Below are positions 1 through 14,330 of a DNA stretch of 64,000 nt, piece after piece. Numbering within the stretch: position 1 is the first letter of the stretch; every line of letters begins with the position of its first letter. Location of the stretch: the NCBI GenBank assembly GCA_013399305.1, contig VXAI01000049.1, forward strand, positions 457,395 to 521,394. The letters are read 5' to 3'. Both the position numbers and the translations under genes were made by a program. Source of the stretch: Rostratula benghalensis (Eukaryota; Chordata; Aves; Charadriiformes; Rostratulidae). The notes beneath the pieces are model-generated. The model was not told where the DNA came from. It ran no database searches and saw only the letters and a program-made list of their open reading frames with translations.

Positions 1-3000
1 CCTTGCTGCTTCCTATAATGTTTTTTAATGACATTGAAGAGACTTAAGGCTTGAAGCTGACTCTCACACAATCAGGAATTGCATTGCTTTGACAAAGAAT
101 ATTTCACATTGTCTTCATATTGTCTACTTGGATTTAAAAGCAAGACTAGATGCACCACTGGAAAATATTTTTGGCTCCTCCAAATCGCTATTCAAGATGA
201 TCTTTGCCTGAAATATTTTAAAATCTAATTATGGAATCTTTTCTGACCTGAATTGGTAATTGTCTTAAGCAAGCTTGTTTTGATACAAAAGACTGCAGGA
301 AATCATCTGTTCTGTGTATAATGTCTTTGGTCTAAAATCCGATTCTTGCTCATTGCTGAGGAAATTCAATTCCTTAATACATTTGCACATTGATACACAG
401 TTGTTTTGGCTTGGGTTGGGGTTTTTTGGGTTTTTGTTTGTTTGTTTCTATTTTAGAGCTAAATCTGCTGACTTGTACAGATTTTATAATTACAAGTAGC
501 TGTGAACTATACTGAAATGGCAGTTGAGTGTCCTTAGATTGTAAACATACAGTGTTCACGTTCTGGTCTGTGCTCCGTTGCGTTTGAGGGGTGGCCCATA
601 GAGACCAGCTGGTACATTTGCCTGCAAGAGAAGCCAGGACTGGTTAGCTAGTTAATGCCCAAATACAGAGAGCAAAAGCAAGAGAATGAAAGCTTCTTTC
701 TTTACTACTAGCTGCTCCTATAGATAGCAAACATTGACTATGCACAAAAGCCTCAGATCCTTCAGACACCACTTGGAGTGTTTGGCTGTGATTTGTCTTG
801 TAAGAACCTTCCATAGGAAGGCTTCCCTTCCTTGCCAAATCTTTGTGTGTTGGAACAAAGCTTGTTTCAGAGGAGGCTTTAAATTCATTTAGTTTGGTTA
901 TTAACTTTGGGAGATCATAAAAAGATACAGGGTGTGCAGAAAAGGGGCTTTTTTGGCCCGCCTAAGGGTGAAAAAGAGCTTGATTAAGAGTGGAAAGGGA
1001 AATAACGCTGTGAAGCGAAGTGTCGGTGGGGGAAAGGTCTTTAACTCTGAGCTGCAGTCACATGTCAAAGTGATGGTCTTTGATGAGATGACGTCTCCAG
1101 AAGTGAGTTATTCCAAGTGGGCCATTGATGAATTGACATAAAGTTACTCCTGTTCTATTTCTGTACCTGTTGTTTGAGAGATAGAACAATAGGAACATAT
1201 ACTCAGGGGGTGGTTTTTAAATAGGATATTGACACCCATCATCTGCTTGTGAAAACTTCCATCTATGCTCCCTGATTGAGAAGAAAATATGCTGTTCACA
1301 GATTGTATCCTGTTGTTCTATTATGAAATTGAACTGACTTCAACTTGGCTTTCCAGAAATGCTCCCGAGTGGATAAAACCACTCTACTTAAAGAGCGTTT
1401 TGGGTACATAAACTCTTTAACATCTCAATATATACTGTCCAGAACAATAGAGGCCTATATGCCTTGGAGTTAATACATGGATGTGTGTGGCAGATGCAAG
1501 GCCTGCTTATGGATGTTCAAATCCACATCAAGGCTTGTATCAACTCAGCATGATACAGCAATTGAGAATGGCTGTTTGTAGAGCTCTGGCCAGCATTAGC
1601 CAAAAAAAGCAGGGTTTGCATTCCGTAGTGGTGTTGTAAGTCAGCCTCTGTAAACCTTCCTTCATGTGGGTGCACATCATTCCTCAGGCACATCCTTGGT
1701 TTAGACTGTCTGTGACTCACATGGATAACCTGTTAATCTGACAGCTAATCTTGCTAAAAAATGGATTAACTACTATGTACACGTGACAGAATATCTAGCA
1801 AGAGGCACATACTCAAATACTGTTTTCTTCCACTGAACTCCTTCTCCTTTTGTTCAAGGGGACCATCTGTTCACCGCAAAAGGGTTCTACTTGCTTCTAG
1901 TTCTTGAAGAGAGATGGCTTCTTATTGCCATTTAACCTCAGAAAACTTTGAGTTTTTTTCTCCCTGATAACTCTTCCTGACATTTTCATATCATCAAAGT
2001 TAACTATCTTGCTCGTAAAACTATTGAGGACCCAAAACCATCTGTGAACCATGCCCTGCAGTTAAATGCTTCCCAAATCAGGATTAGTGGTCACCGTTTT
2101 GTTTTGTTGGGGTTTTTCTCAAAAAAAACAGAACACACAAGTCCTTAAAAAGAGGATGGATTTCTGATTAACTGAAATGACACCTTGTAATTATTAGTTG
2201 TGTCTGTAATAATATGCGAAAATAATTAAATCCTACTTTTAGAAGATGCTAGCTTCTTCACCATATTGTTCCTAATTGGCTCTGAAAGAACTTGACAAAA
2301 GTCTCACAAAACACATGATAAAATAGGGACAGGGTATAGGTCATTCCACCTCCTGTGGCAATACCAAAACTAGCTTTGGTGGCCTAACAGAAGTTCACAA
2401 AAAAAAGTAGTTTAGGACAGAAAGTTGAAAACAATACTGCGGGAGAGTATTCCCCTTTTATTCTTAGAAGCAGCACTATGGGTAAGTGCAAATTGTCACC
2501 CAAAAGGACTGGAATTAAAAACATTAATTGATAACCAAAGATTCATCTTCATGACTAACACTCAAAACTACCATCTTCTAAAGTTATTAAAAATAAGAAA
2601 AAATTCCCATTTGTTATGATATAGACAAATTATGAAACTCAAAACCTATTATGCAAAGTATCTGAGAGAGATATTGCGATGTTTTTATCTGACTCTGTTG
2701 TAATTGTTTCAGTGTCAGTAGTCTGTAAAGTGAAAATAAATCCCAGTTTAAATTCTCCAGTACCTTTTCCCAGTAAATGCTGCAGTGTATTGGTTTGTAT
2801 TTTGACTACCAGGGGCTTTCTTGCAAAAGGCTGCACACATCCATGTGTTTGGAGATTTGCTTATGTATTCACTGCCAAGCAGGGTTTTGCTTCTTCAATA
2901 GTGATCAGATATTAGTTTGACTGTGTGTGGAAATGTGCAGTAAATCAGTGATGACTTTTTCCATATGTCTGGCAGAAAAATCCCAAACTGGTTATCTAAT

Positions 3001-6000
3001 GTAAGCCAGAGCGCCAGAAAACAATTTCTACTGTCACATATTAAAAAAGGCCTTAACGGAGTTATGAAATAAATAAATAATATAACACACTGATCTTAAT
3101 AATACTGAATTGCTACATCTGCTTCAGCTAGAGGATTCTTTTATTTGGCTAATGAATTCCTTGAAATGTGAGATTATCTTGTTACACCTAATTAAATACC
3201 ATATTTGCCCCAGGTTTTAGAAGCTGCAGATACAGGGTCCAGTCTGCGGGTACCCCAAGGTGCTGCAGGTAATTCCAGTTTCTTTAACTTTTCAAATGTG
3301 ATCCAAGTCATGCAGCAGAAGCTCTAAGGGGAATTCTCTGGACGATGTTGTGCTGGTTTAAATACATTGATTCAGTCACCATAGGACAGAAGTGACCCAT
3401 TTTCTTCCTTTTCTCTCTGCTCATTTCTTTCTTTATCTTTGTAAAGAGTGAGAGAGTTAAATAGATCTCTTGATGTTATACAATATCTACATCTATTTAG
3501 CAGTATTGTATACATGAGTACAGATTAAAACAATAAATAGCTCATGTAAGAGTTTATTGGGCATCTTTTGGACAGGTTAGCTCTTAAAAGCCACAGAGTT
3601 TTATTTTAATTAGGTAGAATTTGAAAAATTGTATTTAACTAGGACACACAGACATCTATGATATTTCATACAATATAACTCAGAGCACATTTCAGCATCT
3701 GGATAGATTAATGTCATTCATCTGTACAGATTGCTTTTCCTTGAGCTAAAAAAAAAATCATATGTAAAAATTACCAGATATCTCTGCCTTATGACTGAAT
3801 AAAGAAATTAAAGTGGCTGAAGAGGGTTGTTATCAGTCATTTAGGGGAATTTTCTGAGTGATGAGAAAATAACTGTTAGCTCATTGGTTTAAAAAACATT
3901 ATCTCCCTATAGACAATTTTGTATTTCAGTAATGACTACAAAATAATTGATTCCAAAATGAGGTAAATTAACAGAATCAAGCTGTAAATCAGTATAGTGT
4001 ATTCTTAACCTTAAGTACCTTTATTGCCCAAGTCCAACTGAAAGAAACAATTTATGTTAAATATGATATATCATCTTTCTCTTCTAAGAATTCATTACCA
4101 TGCAATAAACCTAGATATTCTCAAGTGCTGTTATTATTAACATAACACGTTAATTGAATCAGCAAGTAATTTTCAATCTGAAAATCATCTTCACAGCAAT
4201 TACTGACATGAAATATACAATTGATACAAAAGGCTATAGGGTGTGTAATTGACCCCACTAAATGCTAGTTTGAGTTCTAGTTTGTTTTCTACTGCTGTGT
4301 AAATATTCAATGTAAAAAAATTCAATGTAAATATCTTGAACCTGGAGGTACTGCCTAGTTCCAGTTGGGATATTTGTCCCATCGTGAATTAATGTAACAG
4401 GAACTGAGAGTTGTCCAACTTTACAAGCAGAAATTCACTTTCATGAACATGCACTAAAAAGCAGTGGTTTTTGACAGTTAGTCCATGTAAAACTGAGCCT
4501 CACAGATGTTTACCAGAAGTTAACCTGGGTCTCAAAATAACCTCATGTACCTGTTTGGTTCACATACGTTATGGGATGTAAAGCATTTCAGCCCATTGCT
4601 ATCTTTTAAATCACCTGTGGCTCATATGTATTCGAGTGTTGGTCAAGAAGCTGTGTCATGTGAACACAGAAGGCAGTACATGGGCTTGTAATTACCTTAA
4701 ACTGTGGGCTTCGGGAGGGAGTGAAGTGCCCTAATCCCATCCCTCAGTGCATTCCAGGTCCCTATTTCTATGTTCTACCTGTAAGCCCTGCTCTTCCTTC
4801 CCTTTTATTGCTCTCTCTCTCTTGAGTGACCTTTGGCCATGTGAGCTTTTTGGTATGCAGCTTTTAGAACCAGAGGTTTGCCAACCATGATATCAAATTA
4901 AGGGTTTCATTGATTTTGCACAGTAATAATTATTATTAGTAGTTATTCTAAAAGTGTTTCTGGTTGTTACAGCTCTCTGTGTTCATTCACTGATTCCAAA
5001 CACCAACCCGATACCAACAGTCCCTGCACATATATTTTGACTTCCAGAACATTAGTGATGCCAGTTGTTTCCTAGAGTTTGGAACAGGCAAAATAACTTC
5101 AAAAGTATGAAATAATGTATTATTCTGCTATTTCTGCTCATTTGTTTTGTGGAGGTTTGTTTTCCTGTGAGGAATCCAGAAAAACTTTGCTTTTTCAACA
5201 AGCAGGGCATAGGAAGGAAAGGATTAATTATACTCCTGAACCCTGTATTGTTAGCCACAGTAACTATAGACATATTTCACTCCTATAAATAGCTTCTCTT
5301 TTATCTAACATCTTTCAGTCAGATGGTGGTAAGATTCCTCCTTCCTCACTAGGATTCCTCCAGTCCATATTTCAGCAGTATGCTTTATGCTTCATACAAT
5401 AAAATCCACAAAAAGTGCTGTGGCCTTGCCTTTTGGTACAGTAGCATCAAATTATGAAAGGAATAATGGGTGTAGGGGATGAATAAGAATAGTCAGGTTG
5501 GGGTTTCATTTTCTAAATGAACTCAGCTGGACTGACAGCCCTAGAGGTGCCCTTAAGCCAAGAAATTGTTAGAGAAGGTTAGATTAGGTGATAATTGCAG
5601 GACAGAGTAAAAGTTGAACAACTGTTTTTCTTTCTTACTGGATTTTTGAGGAGCACTGCATCAGCTCGGCAACCAGGAAGTCCGTGGGCTTCTCACATTG
5701 TTTGTCCTGAAAATTAAAACCTTAATAATGTAAAAATGCTGAAAAACCTCTAAATATATTCTACAAAATTCCGAAGGTGTATTGCCAAGAGGGCATTTGC
5801 TGATGTTAGGGCTCCATCTACAGTCACGAGGAAGAAAACCTCACCACTGATGGAGCCACCTCTGCTTCTGGGGCTTCACTGATTCACCATATTTGACACA
5901 ACAAACTCTTTCCTTTTCCTTGGGTCAGCATACCTCTGCAGCCACAGTTAAAGTATCCAATCTCGAATTATTTTCAGTAAAGCAGAAAATCAGGTTATGT

Positions 6001-7080
6001 TGACTTCTTTATATGCCAGTATTCTGGTAGGGTTGGCTTAAATTTCAAGTGGCTTTATTATCAAAAGGCTTGCAGGCACAGAGAATCTTATCATATAATC
6101 TCACTTGCACAATGATCAAGTTCCATTTTTAACATTGTTAGAATTTTTGCCCCTCACTATTTCAGTTTGAGAGGCTTCTGGAGAACATTGTTCCTTAGAT
6201 GATGAGCACCATTCCCCTACTTTCAGTCTAAAGGTACAAATGGGATTATATCATCCTGATCTTAAGCAATTATTGACCTTGAGTTAAAATAGACTTGATG
6301 TAGTCCTCACCCTCAATTTAAGATAACATTTAGAAACAGTTATATTATTTAGCATAACTAAATTAACTGAAATAGTACTCTTTTATTTAGTGCTCTTGGC
6401 CATCCACATATGGATTGGAATTGCACTTAGGTCTTCCATGTTTTGGAACAGTCAACCAACCAGAAGAGAAACAGCTGCTGGGGAGGAAAATGGAATCTCA
6501 GCAATATGTAAGTGTGAGTGTGTTTATTTCTCTACTGCTGTCTGTTGTGTTAATCCATTGAAAAATTCATCTTATATAAGTATAAATGAGCAAACAAAAA
6601 AAAAAATCCCAAATCCTGTCCTTCACTTATAAAACAAGTAGAAGTATGTAGTCAGTTAGGGGAAATCGTTAAATATCAAAAAGGGCAGTAAAAAGGAGGG
6701 GCTAAACACGGGACCATCCAAGGATTGACATGGTTTACTGGAAGTCTCCCGCTGAAGGAAATAGACACAAGACAAGAAGATGATCAGATGAAGCCTGGAG
6801 GTAGGAAGCTGAGTCTCACAGGTTTTGTATATTGACACAGTTAATCTGTACTAATGAGAGTTTAGCTACTGACTGCATAATAGTGGTGAAGAAATGCATG
6901 GAATAGTGGGCAATTGCTTGAGCCGGACCAAGCATGTTGAAAAGCTGTTAGAATCCCAAAAGAGTGTTGTTAAAGACTGTGACAACTCTACTCACTAAGG
7001 TTGAACTTGCTAGGTGGAAAAGTAAGCACTTGCTAGTTGGAACAGGATGACTGGGTAACTGAAATAATGAATAAACAAGT
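1..7080. other. Intergenic AT-rich DNA, no gene seen
   Basis: I found no exon, RNA gene or recognisable transposon here. Open frames are short (80 codons or fewer), lack splice context and resemble no family I know. A G/T-rich low-complexity tract lies at about 401-449. By mammalian synteny this is probably the RPGRIP1L side of AKTIP, but no RPGRIP1L exon is visible. Confidence 0.6.
401..449 (+). repeat. G/T-rich low-complexity tract
   Basis: This is a run of T and G only, with GGGTTGGGG and TTTGTTTGTTTG blocks. It is one of at least nine such tracts in this orientation in the window. Confidence 0.7.
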
Positions 7081-7467
7081 AACTATTTTGGTTTGTGGGG
7101 GTTTTTTAAAGTAGTTAATAACTTTTTAAGAAATTGCACGCAAAATTAAAAATTCTGGCTCTCACTTTTCTTCTAAAACTAAGCTCAGCCAAAGCGAATG
7201 CTTTCCCTGCCTCCCTTTGCAGCAGACCCACAGGCAGTTGCAAAAGTGTTGGCAACAGCTGCCCACTGAGGGGGAATTAAAGTTGGTTCCTACCCCAGGA
7301 GCAGTGGGGTGCCCTGCCTTCCCATCTACAGCCCACAGCAAAAGAAGGCACACGGGACTGCTGCTGCCCAGGTGGTGGTACCCTCTGGTAAATCCATGTG
7401 TCAAAACTCCTGTTTGCTCGTGTGCTTGTGGAGCTGGAGCTGGAGCGGATGCGTGCCTGTTTCCTGA

Positions 7468-7611
7468 GTGCTTGTGACCAGTCAGAACCATCAAGGGAAG
7501 AAACAAGAGTTGCAAAACGAGAACAAACAGCTCCAGCAGATGCTGCTACAGGAAAATATTACAAATAAAAGAGAGGTGGATGTGGGCACAAAAAGTATCT
7601 CTCTAGACTAG
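7468..7611 (+). other. Coiled-coil-like open frame, possible exon or pseudogene fragment
   Basis: The frame after the TGA at 7465 runs to a TAG at 7609. It encodes a Q/E/K/L/N-rich stretch (ELQNENKQLQQMLLQEN) typical of coiled coils. The overlapping frame from about 7392 to 7494 is also protein-like (LELERMRACFLSACDQSEPSR), as if one reading frame had been broken near 7495. The surrounding 7160-7560 is GC-richer than its neighbours. I do not recognise the protein, and there is no start codon or clear splice pair. It may be a decayed coding fragment or chance. Confidence 0.25.
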
Positions 7612-7900
7612 GTTCATTGCAGTGCTCCCCACTGAAATGAGAAAAAGAAACTCTTCAGTTAAGAATCAGGGGTGGTGCTCCAAATCTACAAGACCGAGCT
7701 ACTGCAAGTTTGAAAATATGGGAGGAGGGGGTTTTAGTGCAGTTATCTCACCGTTTGCCAGGTGGGGGAAGGGAAATCTCTTCACAGTTCTTGGAGAGGC
7801 ATGAAAAGCGCTCCCAGCTCAACTCAAGAAAAACTTGCAGTACTAGATATATGGCAAACTAGGGGAAATGCAGTAAAATAATTTTGAAGGGTTTGCATGT

Positions 7901-7986
7901 TGGGGTTTTGGGGGTTTTTTTTTGTTTGTTTGTTAGTTGATTGGTTGGTTTTGTGTTTGTGTGTTGGTTTATTGGGTTTTTTTTAA
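7901..7986 (+). repeat. G/T-rich low-complexity tract
   Basis: About 85 bases are almost entirely T and G, with GGGGTTTTGGGGG, GTTTGTTTG and GGTTGGTTTT blocks. There are enough G runs at the 5' side to consider quadruplex formation. Confidence 0.7.
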
Positions 7987-10900
7987 GTCATGAGGAAATA
8001 ATACCCTTAACACTGAGGCAGGTTTCTGCTGTTCTTTTAAAATGGATTGTAAAAAAGATGTCAGCAAGTAGAAGAAAATGTCCAAGACAAGAAAGAGTGT
8101 GCTTTACAGAGAAGGACAAGATCTCTGGTCATTTAACAAGGTGGCTTTTTTCTTGTGGTGTTGTACATATCACCATGTTTTACAAGCTTCCAGAACGTTG
8201 TTGCACTTTTACTTCTTTTTCAGCCTACCTAAATTGTATTTTGATTCATACAAAGTTTTGATCATCAGGAACCAATACATTTATAAACACTGTAACCTTA
8301 CAATACGAATTTAAAATCTGATCCAAAGAAACGTGAATAGATTTTAAAATAAGTAAATTATTTTGAGTATACAATCAGTGAGGAGAAATTTGCACAATGA
8401 AAAGAAAGCTGAGGCTGCCCAAAACTCACCAACATTTTGGATGCTTACATATGTTCAGAGTTTTTAGGCTTCTTATTACAAAAAGTTCATTTGTAGGTTG
8501 GCCAGAACAGCAAAACCACTACATAAGCTGGGTAAAGAAAGGAAACCATTTCAGTGATCAGCAGTGTGTGATTTAGCATTTTGAGAGTCAAAGAGGCTCT
8601 TGTGATTGCTCCTGTTTTAGTCTCCCTGTGTTTCAAAACCCCTTTCATATTGCGCACAGCTGCTAACACTTACAGTTTGGGGGTAGTGTTGACACAGGAA
8701 CACAAAGGGGTTGAGATATTGTGAGCTTATTACCAGGGTGGGAGGTCAGGGGGAGGACGTGTGGGGGCAGGAGTTTTCCAAAGGACAAATTATTGCAAAA
8801 GTAACTCATGGCTATGGCTAAGGGACTGTTTTCTTGGTCGGAAATTTATGATGAGGATAGGACCATGCATCTCATTCAATGATTCTGTACGTTCAGGTGT
8901 GCTGAGGGAAACTTGCCAAGCAGTTACAGCTCTACCTCGCTGTGCCACAGGCTTGAACCCAGTCATGGCAATGCTACTGTCACATTCAGGTGGCATTAAC
9001 ATTGCTAGTTGCCAGTATTTCCATACACAGGAATGAGAGAACTTGATTAAAAAAAAATAATAAAAGAAAGCCTTTTCTATTCTACACCCATGATTTGCTG
9101 AAACTGAAAGTAGAATCATGAAATTTGTGCTGTACATGAACAAGCAACTGATAAACTGCTTAGTTGAGAAAGCATCTTTTTCAGCCATCACAATAACAGT
9201 TTATTGCTCACAATGTGAAATAAGGAGTGTTCTGTGGGTGAAAACCAGTCCATGATGGCATGGACAGGGCATTGCTGGTGCCCTGGGGCATGTGGTTGGT
9301 TTGTCAGATCACAGGGTGTGTGGAAAGATGAACAGAATCTGACCCCTCTGGGGGCTCATTTTGATTATGCTGGTTGGGATGGGTACCTGTAGCATCAGAT
9401 TGTGCTTAATTTTTTGAGAAAAAAGGAGATAACGTGATTTTCAAACTGCTGGACGGTGGGAACCTCGGTGTTTGGAACATTACGCTTGGACCTGAGTGTG
9501 GTTACTGCAGTCTAACAACTCTGAGCAAAAAACAAAGTACAAAGTAACCTACAAAAAAACCCAAACACTTGGGCTGAGGTTAAAGACTTACATTTTTTTC
9601 CTGCAAATTTGTCAAGCCCTGTAGCCTGTACAGAAAGACAAGTTGTTTGCAAAGTGACTCAGATCAGGAGTTTAGCTAAACCTTGGTGGACCATCTGTTG
9701 GGAGGAATCTTTTTTTTTTTTGCCAGAGAGAAGAAATCAAGAGAGCTTAGACCACTAGGTTAAACAGAACCTTTGTAAATACCCTCAAGGGATTTCATAA
9801 CAGTGTTTTGTGGTGAACTGAAGAAAATACGCTTCTCATATGAAGTTTCTAAAAAGTTAAAAAAAAAAAATAATTTGGATGATTTAGAAAACCTGTAAGT
9901 AAAAATCATGTTTATTTCTACAAAAATTAAAACACTCTAGCAGGTAAAGGCACTTAGCTGTAATTTTTTCAAATGTTCCCAAGCATGATTTTACAATCCT
10001 AGGAGAAAGAAAAGCAGGACTCCTTTGAGGAACCCAAAAATATATTGATACATATATGAATGGGATGCATTGGGTCCCAAGACTTTATTCAGAGTTGTTA
10101 AGAAGGCATAGATGATGTGATAACAAGGATTTCAGTAAAATTGCCTCAATATAATGATTGTATGATGTGCTGACTAACAAAGACTTTGAAGCCAGAAGCA
10201 AAGGAACAATTTCCATCTGTTCCAAAATGTTGTGCATTCTTTATAAATGCAAAGGATTAAAGGAAAAAAACCACCTGATTTCAGCATCTGTTTCTTTTCA
10301 AATGGAAACAAATGAAGGTCAGTAAGCTTTTGGCTGTTGGAGTGGTTTTGGTGGTTTTTTCTTTTTTTTTTTTTTTTTGCTTGTTTGTTTCTTCAAAACT
10401 CAGGTTAAAAAAAAAAAGCGTTAATAATACATCCAATAGTAACAACTCAGTGTTGGGTTCATAGAGAAAGAATTTGGATTCTTATCCAAAACATATGTTT
10501 TTCTATAAAAGTCAGAAAGGGTGGGAAAAAAAAAAACCACCTCAAAACTTGGAAGCTAAAGAAATTTTGTACAAAATGAACATGTCAGTATGCCTCAGCT
10601 GGCAAACAGTGAGTTGCCTGTAACCTCCAGGCTGTTCTTGCACTGTATGACAAGCGCTGCATTGAGCTGCAATTTCACCTGATCACTAAGGTACAGCTGA
10701 GATCTTCACAATTCCTTTCTCCGTCAGCTATATTTCTGTGAAAATTCCACATGCCCTGAGCTGTTGTTACTGTTCTGCTTGTGGTAACTCTGATTTTACA
10801 GCTAAACTGTGACACTGAATTAGTTAATTTTAATGCTCGCTGAAAATTGAGAGGTTGGAGTTGAAAAAGTGGGAAAACATCTGTTCCTTGAGGTATGTCG

Positions 10901-11489
10901 CTGATTTTAATCACTGTCAAAATTCACTCTTATTTCAGCATAATTCAAATCAATCACCGGAGTGCAAGGCATCCATCTGAGGAGAAGGCTTAAGGCCTTG
11001 AGGTGCAAGGTGTGTTTCACTGGACCTTCTCTCCGCTCTGCGGAGCAGCCGGCCAACTGCTGCTGTGCAGATGGAGTCGCAGAGCTCTGGGGAGGACGGA
11101 CACTCCTCAACCTTGTCTCTGCTTCTGGCTGCTCTCCGTGACCCGCTGCCTTGAAGTGCTGACACAGCACTCTCTTGGCAGCTTTCTAGGTATTTGCTAG
11201 GTAAGTTGTATTTGCCCTCATTGGCTTTTGTCCTCAGCAAGGATACAGAGCACTCCGAAGCTGATGAGAGATGGGGAAAACATATATAGCTTTGAAATAT
11301 TACAGGGTAGGGGGAAGCGTTGTGATGAACAGACTTCAATCAGAATTAAAGTAGTTGCCTGTTTGAGCTTGATATATTTACATTGATACCAGAGAGGAAG
11401 CATAATTTTAGCATGCATGTGTGCTTATCACTCTTTTCCAGTAAATGGACTACAGACAGAAGTTTAATTGTAATTTGTATTTTCTGGTT

Positions 11490-11543
11490 AAATATATAGA
11501 CAGACAAATATATAGATAGACAAATATATAAACATATAAACAG
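11490..11543 (+). repeat. Short AT-rich tandem repeat, 16-bp unit
   Basis: The unit AAATATATAGACAGAC occurs at 11490-11505 and, with one change, at 11506-11521. A decayed third copy extends to 11543. Confidence 0.8.
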
Positions 11544-14109
11544 AAACTAAACAAGTCTATTATTTCTGAAACTGTAAGACATTTGCATCTGTGCCAGGCA
11601 GAGATTCCATGTTAAATGGGAACGTTTTGAACCCTGCTTGTCAGCAAACACAAGTGCTATGCCCTCCAAGCAGGACAAGAGGAAAGTTCTGCTGTTAACA
11701 ATCCATATTCTACCTGGTTGGGTTTTGGTTGGGTGTGTTGACCAGCATAACTTTCTGAAATGATGGAAGGGAGCTAACATTTGAATCGTGTAAACATCAA
11801 GGATGATGTTTATTTAAATTTCTAAGAAGTGATGAGTCCAACGGAAAGTAGATCGTGCTTATGAAAGGCAAGAAACTTAATAACGGTGAGATGTGTAAAG
11901 TTGGAAATTAACTTCCCAAGTGAGGTTAGGGAATCCCCACTGCTTAAGAGTTTTTAAAACTCTTCCATGTTCTCAAGCATAATCTGGGACAGATAAAAAG
12001 GCTGAACTATGAATGACAAATGCTCCTACCCCATCTCAATACTTAACATTCACATTAATAATCAGGGATATTAACAATTTTGAGCAATTTTAATAGTGAT
12101 AACTACTTCTTAAAAGTCTCTCTTCTGATTCAAACAATATGACTTAGTTGTTTCTTACAGTGGAAGAATCAACAGGAATTGTTGTAATACTCCCTTAACT
12201 TTCTAAAGGTTTGTCTGTGATCTCTGAAAAAAACCAGGTATGAAAAGAATTGGTTTAGGCTGTGGCCACATGAAGAGGTGCTGCTGCACACTAATAAGCT
12301 CTGCGTATGGTCTTAGTTCCTGGGGAATGGGGAAGGGATTTATTACTTATCACAGGACATTTCAGCTACCCCACACCTACAGATCTGTCAGTCAGGTTCC
12401 TTTGCAGCTCATGTTACTGCAGAGCAGCAGTGCTGTCTCTGCTTCAAACTCCCCCTGCCAGATGTAAAAAGCCATTTGCCCTCCACTGGTAAGGGGGAGC
12501 CGGCCGGGGGATTACCAGCGAGGTTGCAGGTATGAGTCTGCAACATTCAGAGGGGTCCTTCACCTTCAGTTGCTGATTAACACCACTCAGTGTGTTGTCT
12601 TTGGGGTGTAGTACAAGTGTTCCTGCAGGAAGTCAGGTCCAGACCCAGTTCACCTGAGATCTGGAAGAGCCGCTCTCTGCATGGATCTTCCAGCCCAGGG
12701 ACACTGCAGTGCCACGCTGGGGCCTGGGTGAGATGTGGTAAGCAACTGCTCCATACCCAAGTTTACTAACTAGTGATTTTCTTGTGCAACAGATCTAATT
12801 TTCTTTCTTGTCGTCCATCTAGTTGTGTTAAACAGCTATTTTTGTCAACTGTTATTCTTCAGCTTGGAATAACTCGATTTTTTTAAAAGTACAAATATTT
12901 TGCTTAGTAGTAAAATTTTACAACTGCACATCTGGTATAAGATTTGTTAGTTTTGGCATAGATTTTAAAAAATTACATTGTGTGCTGTCAAGCACTTACA
13001 TTGCCACTGAGTAGAACGATAGTTTTATAAGTATTTGACTTTTTCTGTACTTTTACAGTTGCACGTTTAATGAGGTCTGATACTGTCTATCCAAAAACTG
13101 TTGCATCTTTGTTTTGGTAATCAGAGGGCAATAAATAAGGTCCCAGATAAACCCCATGAAGTTGTACTGAAGTTGTACTAAGCTGTAACTGCCATTTGAC
13201 TTGTGAAAGCCTGGCTGTGAAATGTTATGTGACTTGCCTGAAGCCACACAGCTAATCTTTCCAAAAGCCAGAGCAAGTTTGAATTTCTATCTTTTGTTTT
13301 AAATATAAGATATATTTCTTCTCCCAAATAAGGTAAGACACACAGGGAGAAATTATCCTGGTTATATGCCCCAGAAAAGCAATAGATTATGCAGTCGTAT
13401 GCATTAGCATATATGTTTGCTCTTGCAAGTTAAGATCAGTCATCAAAAATTTCATCTTAAATGAAAATTTTAATAAGTATGTGCATTTGAGCAACTATAC
13501 AGCTTTATTATCTGAACGGTGGCTTTCTCTAAAAATGCATAAATATGCATCTACGTGAAAGATTTCTAATATTGCTATATTAAAATTCTTATTATCAATA
13601 ATAAAAAAAAAGCTGTGGAATAACAAATTATTTTTCCATATGCAAAAATCTTTAGAACTGTGTGGTCTAAAAATGAGACATTTCCAAATAAAATTGAGCT
13701 ATGTGGAAGAAATTGAGGGAAAAGTCCTTTAGGTGACTTTTAAATGAAAATGAAATGTCTTTTAGTAAGTTTCAGAGGTACAATATTACAGACTAGTAGA
13801 ATTGTATCTCATTAATTTCAAACATAGATTTTATGTGAGGCTATTTGATTATAATTTGATTATCTGACCCTGTAATTAAAGTTTATTGCCAATTTCAAAG
13901 CTTATGTGTAAAATGAACTGGTTTTCTTCAAAGCAATATACAATCCATTGGACTCATTGACTTCTAGTTTTGCATTTAAATCGAAAAGTCTGTTATAACA
14001 TGACAAACAGGTTCAGTTTTTGATCATTAATCCTGCTAAGCAATATTCATAAATTCAATTTTGAATCAGTTGGAATACTTTTCTTTTATTAGTTTCTGTG
14101 TTATTAAAT

Positions 14110-14330
14110 GAGATTGTTTCTGACTAATATATTTCTGGACTCAAACTGTAGCTCCAAGCTGTTATTCAAATCAAATAACATGCCCCTTACTTGTGCCTAG
14201 CACTAATAAATGCCAACTTGTGATACATTTGCTGGAGACTGTCACGAATATTAAAGGAGGCAATAATGCCACTAATGTCTCATAAGTAAGCTTATTTTTC
14301 TAAAGGGCTGAAATCAGTCATCCTACTGAG
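14110..14330. other. Candidate conserved noncoding element
   Basis: This non-coding segment has few homopolymers, balanced base composition and several TAAT/ATTA and AATAATGCC-type cores, unlike the run-rich DNA around it. The call rests only on texture. No alignment was possible. Confidence 0.25.

Noticed and set aside
932..1141. 69-codon + strand frame rich in Lys/Arg/Ser
   Set aside because: No recognisable domain, no splice signals flanking it and no relation to RPGRIP1L or other expected neighbours.
7162..7515. 117-codon - strand frame
   Set aside because: Cys/His/Pro-rich translation without family resemblance. It is antisense to the only coding-like frame in that patch.
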